From contig DATLAN010000496.1 of NCBI GenBank assembly GCA_035527455.1, forward strand, positions 1-5,912: a stretch of DNA of 5,912 nt, written 5' to 3'. The notes beneath the pieces were generated by a model, which had not been told where the DNA came from, did no database searches, and saw nothing but the letters and a program-made list of their open reading frames with translations. The DNA comes from DATLAN01 sp035527455 (lineage in GTDB: Bacteria > Planctomycetota > Planctomycetia > Pirellulales > Thermoguttaceae). Numbering within the stretch: the stretch's first letter is position 1; every line of letters begins with the position of its first letter. The position numbers and the translations under genes are program-made. Below, in pieces: positions 1 through 3,651 of this stretch.

Positions 1-1062
1 GCAACCATCCACCAGTGGCAGCAGTTCCATCTCGAAGACTTCATGGGCGGAGTGGACGACCTGGAGGCGTTTCGCGTGACGGGCCTGGACGCCTCGATCC
101 AGTACTTCGAGGCGATGGGCCAGTATTGGATCCCCAACGCCGAGAAGTACGCCCTGCAAACACCCCAGTGGCGGGACGAGATCACCGTCGTCAATGCCGA
201 TCCGAACCACAAGGTCGTCCACCACCGGATCGTCACGCCCGAGGGCGAGCTGACCTACAAGACCGGTGCCGATCGGACGACCACCTGGATCACCGAGTAC
301 CTGATCAAGCGGCACGAGGATCTGGACCTGGTCGAAAAGTACATGCCCGTGGCCACGCTCGACAAAGGGAACGTCGCCCGGGCGTACGACCGCGTGGGCG
401 ACGCGGGAATCCTGCGGGGATTCGTCTGGGGCGATCAGGCCGGCTGCTGGCAGCACGCCTGTTGCCTGATGGACGTGCAGGAGTTGATCATCGAGACCTT
501 CGAGAACCCCGACTGGGTCCACCGGTTCATGGAGGTCTTGCTGGAGAAGAAGCTGCGATTCGTCGAGGAGTCGCTCGAGGGGACGAAGTTCGACCTGATT
601 GAAACGGGCGGCGGATCGGCCAGCGATACGGTGATCTCGCCCAAGCTGCACCGCGAATTCTGCCTGCCCTACGACCGCCGCATCCACCGGGCCGTCCACG
701 ACGCCGGCTTGAAGGTGACCTATCACACGTGCGGCGGGATGATGAACATCCTCGATCTGATCGTCGAGAACGAGACCGACGCCTCCGAAACGCTCACGCC
801 CCCGGGCTGCGGCGGGAACATCCGCCAGCCGGAAAAGGTCCGCGAAGCCTACGCCGGCCGTGTGGCGATGATCGGCGGCATGGACCAGTTCAACGTGTTG
901 ACCTCCGGCACGCCCGAGCAGATCCGCGCCGAAGTTCACCGGCTGTTCGAGGGTTTCGGCCGCGACGGCGGCTATATCATGTCGGCCTCCGATCATTTCT
1001 TCCACACGCCGCCGGAGAACCTCCGCGTGTATGCCGAAGCGGCGAAGGGGTGTGGGTATTAG
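1..1062 (+). CDS. URO-D superfamily protein, probable Zn-dependent methyltransferase-like enzyme (5' partial)
   Basis: The reading frame is open from the first base, and 353 residues are visible before the TAG stop. The ATG at 43 lies inside the fold, so the true start is probably upstream and roughly the first 40-60 residues are missing (inference from usual family length). The sequence reads as a uroporphyrinogen decarboxylase superfamily (PF01208) TIM barrel: GLDASIQYFEAMG near the start, a long helical middle, then YHTCGGMMNILDLIVE, PPGCGGN, VAMIGGMDQFNVLTSGTPEQI and a C-terminal GGYIMSASDHFFHTPPENL. His242-x-Cys244 and Cys270 (window residue numbers) match the HxC...C zinc site of the MtaA/MtbA/CmuA methyltransferase branch, which transfers methyl groups between corrinoid proteins and thiols. 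True HemE decarboxylase does not use this site. The substrate cannot be told. No corrinoid protein is visible in the window, but the upstream side is cut off. Family assignment is firm; methyl-transfer activity is an inference. Confidence 0.85.
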   Translation, partial: ATIHQWQQFHLEDFMGGVDDLEAFRVTGLDASIQYFEAMGQYWIPNAEKYALQTPQWRDEITVVNADPNHKVVHHRIVTPEGELTYKTGADRTTTWITEYLIKRHEDLDLVEKYMPVATLDKGNVARAYDRVGDAGILRGFVWGDQAGCWQHACCLMDVQELIIETFENPDWVHRFMEVLLEKKLRFVEESLEGTKFDLIETGGGSASDTVISPKLHREFCLPYDRRIHRAVHDAGLKVTYHTCGGMMNILDLIVENETDASETLTPPGCGGNIRQPEKVREAYAGRVAMIGGMDQFNVLTSGTPEQIRAEVHRLFEGFGRDGGYIMSASDHFFHTPPENLRVYAEAAKGCGY

Positions 1063-1136
1063 GGGCGAGGGGCGAGGGGCGAGGGGCGAGGGGCGAGGGG
1101 ATTGGGGATTGGGGATTGGGGATTGGGGATTGGGGA
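1062..1136. repeat. Heptanucleotide tandem array, (GGGGCGA)5 then (GGGGATT)5
   Basis: Five exact copies of GGGGCGA (1062-1096) are followed without a break by five exact copies of GGGGATT (1097-1131) and a final GGGGA. The result is eleven GGGG tracts, each separated by three bases (CGA or ATT), at strict 7-base spacing. The first G of the array is the last base of the upstream TAG stop codon. Four or more such tracts with 3-base loops are a textbook G-quadruplex-forming pattern; as RNA, the quadruplex would sit immediately after the stop codon. Short tandem heptamer repeats of this general kind are known in cyanobacterial genomes (STRR sequences). Copy-number variation by replication slippage is expected. 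It is not coding: the reading frames across it give only low-complexity Gly/Trp/Asp peptides. Confidence 0.95.
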
Positions 1137-1165
1137 AAGTAGTTGGTTGTGAGGAGAGTTTAGCG

Positions 1166-1181
1166 GGCGGGCTTGCCCGCC
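1166..1181. repeat. GC-rich palindrome, possible hairpin
   Basis: GGCGGGC, two T bases, then GCCCGCC form a perfect inverted repeat. In RNA this would be a six-pair stem closed by a CUUG tetraloop. It lies about 100 bases after the URO-D stop and about 90 bases before the phosphatase start, so it could help end the upstream transcript. No T-run follows, so it is not a canonical intrinsic terminator. It may instead be a copy of a dispersed intergenic palindrome. The structure is certain; its role is not known. Confidence 0.5.
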
Positions 1182-1268
1182 GTTCCGTTCCGGGCAAACA
1201 ACGCGCCGAGGGCATGGAGATTCCGGACCGAGGGAGTTTTCGCCACCGGACGATATCATTTCCACACA

Positions 1269-1982
1269 ATGAATGCAGCATACGCAGTCATCTTCGACAT
1301 GGACGGCGTGCTGGTCGACACGTACCACGCGCACTACCAGAGCTGGCTGAAAATGGCCGAGGCCGAGGGGCTGGGGTTCACTGAAGAGGAATTCGCCCAA
1401 ACGTTCGGGCGGACCAGCCGGGAGATCATCGCCCATTTTTGGGGCACCGGCTATACCGACGAGCAAATCGCCGAGTTGGACGACCGCAAGGAAGAGGCCT
1501 TCCGGCGGATCATCGCGGCCGACTTTCCCGCCATGCCGGGCGCGCACGCATTGCTCGGCCGGTTGCACGGCGCGGGGTTCAAGCTGGCCGTGGGATCGTC
1601 CGGTCCGCCGGAGAACGTGGACCTGGTGCTCGATCGCTTGGGCACCCGCCGGTTGTTCGACGCGGTGATCACGGCCACGGACGTCACCCGGGGCAAGCCC
1701 GATCCCCAGGTGTTCCTGTTGGCCGCCGGGCGACTGGGCGTGCCCCCGGAGCGTTGCGCCGTGGTCGAAGACGCCGCCCCTGGCATCGCCGCCGCCGAAG
1801 CCGCCGGGATGACCAGTATCGGCTTGACGAGCACCGGACGCACCGCCGAGTCGCTCGCGGCGGCCGAGCTGGTCGTCGGCTCGCTCGACGAGCTGTCGGT
1901 GGACGTCGTTCGGCGGTTGATTGAAGTGAATATCGAATATCGAACAAGGAATATCGAAGTAGGAAGGAAGTCGATGGAATGA
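1269..1982 (+). CDS. HAD-superfamily hydrolase, beta-phosphoglucomutase-like
   Basis: A cytoplasmic phosphatase or phosphomutase of 237 residues. Motif I is FDMDGVLVDT, with nucleophile Asp10 and general acid/base Asp12. A helical C1 cap follows (about residues 18-85) containing GRTSRE, similar to the substrate-specificity loop of beta-phosphoglucomutases. Motif II is GSSG with Ser110/Ser111, motif III is Lys143 in RGKPDP, and motif IV is Glu167-Asp168 in VVEDAAPGIAAAEAAGM. All catalytic residues are present. Family members act on sugar phosphates or similar small phosphoesters; the substrate here is unknown. The ATG at 1269 is chosen because motif I then falls at the usual residues 8-18. The in-frame TTG at 1173 would add 32 unrelated residues across the hairpin. 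No Shine-Dalgarno is visible. The normal fold ends near residue 219; the final 18 residues (VNIEYRTRNIEVGRKSME) use AT-rich codons and are encoded by one arm of an inverted repeat, so the C-terminus appears to be repeat-derived. Confidence 0.9.
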   Translation: MNAAYAVIFDMDGVLVDTYHAHYQSWLKMAEAEGLGFTEEEFAQTFGRTSREIIAHFWGTGYTDEQIAELDDRKEEAFRRIIAADFPAMPGAHALLGRLHGAGFKLAVGSSGPPENVDLVLDRLGTRRLFDAVITATDVTRGKPDPQVFLLAAGRLGVPPERCAVVEDAAPGIAAAEAAGMTSIGLTSTGRTAESLAAAELVVGSLDELSVDVVRRLIEVNIEYRTRNIEVGRKSME

Positions 1983-2085
1983 CGGCGCACTGCCGGCAGT
2001 GCCCTTCTGGCCGAGCCCAACACGCCTCCATTTTTTTCTTCTCTTCCTTCGTCATTTACGATTCCTTGTTCGATATTCGATATTC
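1928..2085. repeat. Element bounded by a perfect 25-base inverted repeat
   Basis: Bases 1928-1952 and 2061-2085 are exact reverse complements over 25 bases and are separated by 108 bases. Each arm is built from AT-rich heptads: TATCGAA at 1931-1937 and 1938-1944, with a further copy at 1952-1958, mirrored by TTCGATA at 2069-2075 and 2076-2082. Inside the arms, GAAGGAAG (1963-1970) pairs with CTTCCTTC (2043-2050). A 16-base palindrome and a T7 run lie between. The composition contrasts sharply with the GC-rich genes. The overall form is that of a small non-autonomous intergenic repeat. No transposase and no target-site duplication were identified. The left arm lies inside the phosphatase coding sequence and supplies its last codons. 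Confidence 0.8.
1987..2002. repeat. Perfect 16-base palindrome GCACTGCCGGCAGTGC
   Basis: A perfect palindrome five bases after the phosphatase stop codon, inside the larger inverted-repeat element. As RNA it could form a six-pair stem (GCACUG/CAGUGC) with a CCGG loop. A T7 run occurs at 2031-2037, 28 bases later, which is too far for a standard intrinsic terminator. It may be part of the repeat element, a weak terminator, or a binding site for a dimeric protein. Only the symmetry is directly supported. Confidence 0.6.
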
Positions 2086-2143
2086 GAGGCTCTTCAGGGG
2101 TTTTCGTGGCTCAATTCCCGGTCCTTTGAACCGGACGGCACGC

Positions 2144-2216
2144 ACGAGTACGGGTTCCTCTTCTCTGATTCCACGTCTTCGAGCGTCATGAACAGAGGAG
2201 AGGAACCCGTACTCGT
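2144..2216. repeat. Long near-perfect inverted repeat (24-base arms), strong hairpin
   Basis: Arms 2144-2167 and 2193-2216 match as reverse complements at 23 of 24 positions. The one exception (T2162 opposite G2198) would be a G-U pair in RNA, so a 24-pair stem without interruption is possible. The 25-base loop can itself fold weakly (ACG at 2173-2175 with CGT at 2184-2186). No T-run follows, so it does not look like a classical terminator. Candidate roles are a dispersed mobile or REP-like element, a structured non-coding RNA, or a transcription block insulating the export operon from the upstream gene. Only the structure is seen directly. Confidence 0.85.
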
Positions 2217-2334
2217 CCAGCAATTCGGTCCGCTGTTTCACCCGGCAGCCACGAAATTGTCCGAAGAACCATATTCGATCCAACCAAGCCCCCTCCGCGC
2301 AACCGCATCCGTGCCCCTCGACGGACGGTCCTCA

Positions 2335-2396
2335 CGCCAAAAGTGAGCTTGACGTCCATCGCGACTTCCTGGTATTTACACCCCTCACTTTTCGCG
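2335..2396. repeat. 13-base imperfect inverted repeat flanking a possible promoter
   Basis: CGCCAAAAGTGAG at 2335-2347 and CTCACTTTTCGCG at 2384-2396 are reverse complements at 12 of 13 positions (C2338 is opposed by C2393), separated by 36 bases. Nine central bases (AAAAGTGAG/CTCACTTTT) match perfectly. The element lies 110-170 bases upstream of the chosen start of the export lipoprotein. Two half-sites placed on either side of a promoter-like sequence could be an operator for a dimeric regulator, or the stem of a transcript leader. Neither is proven. Confidence 0.6.
2349..2378 (+). promoter_or_regulatory. Possible sigma-70-type promoter for the export operon
   Basis: TTGACG (2349-2354) matches five of six bases of the -35 consensus. 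It is followed after 18 bases by TATTTA (2373-2378), which matches TATAAT at only three positions but is preceded by TGG, an extended -10 (TGn) feature. Transcription would start near 2385, at the right arm of the inverted repeat. The orientation and distance suit the wza-like gene downstream. The weak -10 and unknown promoter preferences of this organism keep this tentative. Confidence 0.3.
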
Positions 2397-2405
2397 GGAT
2401 TCTAG

Positions 2406-2480
2406 GCGCTGGCTCAGCGCATGGTGCATGTCGTCTTCCCCCACCGTGGAAGGGGAGCGGCGGCAGGTACCGCCCTTTCC
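2406..2480 (+). promoter_or_regulatory. Two small hairpins in the putative leader of the export gene
   Basis: GCGCTG (2406-2411), loop GCT, CAGCGC (2415-2420) form a perfect six-pair stem ending directly before the ATG at 2421. A second stem, GGCGG (2459-2463) with CCGCC (2470-2474), has a six-base loop and can be extended by GGAA (2448-2451) with TTCC (2477-2480). If translation starts at 2508, as the signal peptide suggests, both lie in an untranslated leader. They may be incidental in GC-rich DNA. Confidence 0.3.
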
Positions 2481-2507
2481 AACAATTTCCGGGACGCGTT
2501 TTACAAG

Positions 2508-3641
2508 ATGGGTCGGTTGATCGCGACGCTGCCGCCGAAGGTTCGCAGCCTGAGATCGTGCCTGCAGACCGCCGGGCTCGCCGTGGCCGTGGTGTTGGGC
2601 ACCGCGGGCTGCGCGACCCGGGTCTATCAGGCTACCGAGCTGCCCGTCGAGTTCCTCGCCCCGGCGACGCAAAACGTGCAGGAGATCGACCTTTCGCGGT
2701 TGCCCAACTACGCGGTCAACAGCCAACTGATTGACTGCGGCGACGTGCTGGAGGTGACGATCGTTACCAATTACGCCAGCTTGAGCACGACCACCACGCC
2801 GGTGCGGGTAGGCGAGAACGGGGTGGCCAACATCCCGCTGATTGGACCGGTCGAGCTGGCCCGCCTCGAGTTGGAGGGGGCCGAACAGGCGATCGCGGCG
2901 GCGGCCATCGCGCGCGGCCTCTTCCAGCGGCCGCACATCACCGTGACCATGAAACGGCAGCGGACCAACAAAGTCACCGTCGTCGGGGCCGTCAACGAGC
3001 CGAACGAATATGAACTGCCGCGCGGCTCCAGTTCGCTGTTTGCGGCGTTGGTGGCCGCCGGCGGACTGAGCGAAGACGCCGGAGCCGACGTGGAAATCCG
3101 CCGCCCCGTCCGCGGCAGCGTTCCCGGCTCCCTCGAACCGCCCGGGCAGACGCTTGCCGACGGATCGGCCGGCTATCAGTCGGTCGAACCGCATCCGCCC
3201 TACGGCGCGCAGGTCCGGCGCGTGAATCTCGCCCAGGCCGTTTCCGGCGGAGAGGACGGCGCCCATCTCGGCGACGGCGACGTGGTCAACGTGATGAAGC
3301 GGGCACCCAAACCGATCTACGTGATCGGGCTGGTTCGCCAGCCGGGCGAGGTCGAGATGCCCGCCAATCAGGATATGTACATGCTCGACGCCCTGGCCAA
3401 GGCGGGCGACCGCAGCATGCAGGTGGCCGACAAGGTGTACGTCATCCGCCGCGTGCCCGGCCAGTCCCAACCGGTGGTGATCCAGAGTAGCGTCCGCCGG
3501 GCCAAGGTCGACGGCGCGGCGAACGTGCGGCTGGCGCCCGGCGACATCGTCAGCGTGGAAGAGACTCCGGCCACGGTCGTGTTGGAGGCGTTGAAGAGCT
3601 TCCTTCGTTTCGGTTTCAGTAGTGCGGTCCCCATGTTCTGA
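2508..3641 (+). CDS. Outer-membrane polysaccharide export lipoprotein, Wza/GumB-like
   Basis: An envelope protein of 377 residues that should form the outer-membrane channel exporting capsular or exopolysaccharide chains. The ATG at 2508 gives a good lipoprotein signal: basic KVRSLR, hydrophobic AGLAVAVVLG, then TAGC with Cys35 as the lipidated residue (Thr at -3 is atypical). An in-frame ATG at 2421 would add 29 residues before the signal and is less likely. The poly_export domain (PF02563) spans about residues 68-155 (YAVNSQLIDCGDVLEVTIV through ITVTMK). SLBB-type segments follow at about 156-200 (VTVVGAVNEPNEYELP, then AALVAAGGLSEDAG) and 270-320 (IYVIGLVRQPGEVEMP, then LDALAKAGD). The first SLBB is followed by a Pro/Gly-rich insert (about 201-235). 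The tail ETPATVVLEALKSFLRFGF is suited to the C-terminal amphipathic helix that forms the membrane barrel in Wza. The Wzc-like kinase gene starts ten bases after the stop, so the two are almost surely one operon. Confidence 0.9.
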   Translation: MGRLIATLPPKVRSLRSCLQTAGLAVAVVLGTAGCATRVYQATELPVEFLAPATQNVQEIDLSRLPNYAVNSQLIDCGDVLEVTIVTNYASLSTTTTPVRVGENGVANIPLIGPVELARLELEGAEQAIAAAAIARGLFQRPHITVTMKRQRTNKVTVVGAVNEPNEYELPRGSSSLFAALVAAGGLSEDAGADVEIRRPVRGSVPGSLEPPGQTLADGSAGYQSVEPHPPYGAQVRRVNLAQAVSGGEDGAHLGDGDVVNVMKRAPKPIYVIGLVRQPGEVEMPANQDMYMLDALAKAGDRSMQVADKVYVIRRVPGQSQPVVIQSSVRRAKVDGAANVRLAPGDIVSVEETPATVVLEALKSFLRFGFSSAVPMF

Positions 3642-3651
3642 CCGGCCGTCC

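Larger units (their letters stand above)
1983..2507. other. Long intergenic region rich in palindromes, no supported gene
   Basis: About 525 bases between the phosphatase stop and the chosen start of the export lipoprotein. Small open frames exist on both strands, but their translations (for example FDIRYS repeats) only read through the AT-rich repeat arms and match no domain I recognise. The region holds the right part of the 25-base inverted repeat, a 16-base palindrome, a 24-pair hairpin at 2144-2216, an inverted repeat at 2335-2396 and two small hairpins at 2406-2480. Between 2217 and 2334 I see only minor symmetry (TCCGT/ACGGA at 2308-2325). It contains no tRNA, no CRISPR and no riboswitch class I could recognise. 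Confidence 0.75.

Noticed and set aside
1062..1136. CRISPR array
   Set aside because: The units are 7-base direct repeats without spacers.
1254..1259. TATCAT as a -10 box for the phosphatase gene
   Set aside because: No -35-like sequence lies at 16-18 bases upstream, and the start of transcription would fall almost on the ATG. A leaderless transcript is possible but not supported.
1173..1268. TTG at 1173 as the start of the HAD phosphatase
   Set aside because: It would begin inside the GC hairpin and add 32 residues unlike any HAD N-terminus. Motif I sits at its normal distance from the ATG at 1269.
1987..2037. Palindrome plus T7 run as an intrinsic terminator for the phosphatase gene
   Set aside because: The T-run is 28 bases after the stem; intrinsic terminators have it immediately adjacent.
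1979..2346. Small + strand open frames containing FDIRYS-like peptides
   Set aside because: They are translations of the AT-rich repeat arm and the hairpin, with no start signal or domain. Such peptides are a familiar artefact of this kind of repeat.
2335..2507. Cyclic-di-GMP or other known riboswitch before the export genes
   Set aside because: The conserved core sequences of the riboswitch classes I know are not present; only simple stems are visible.
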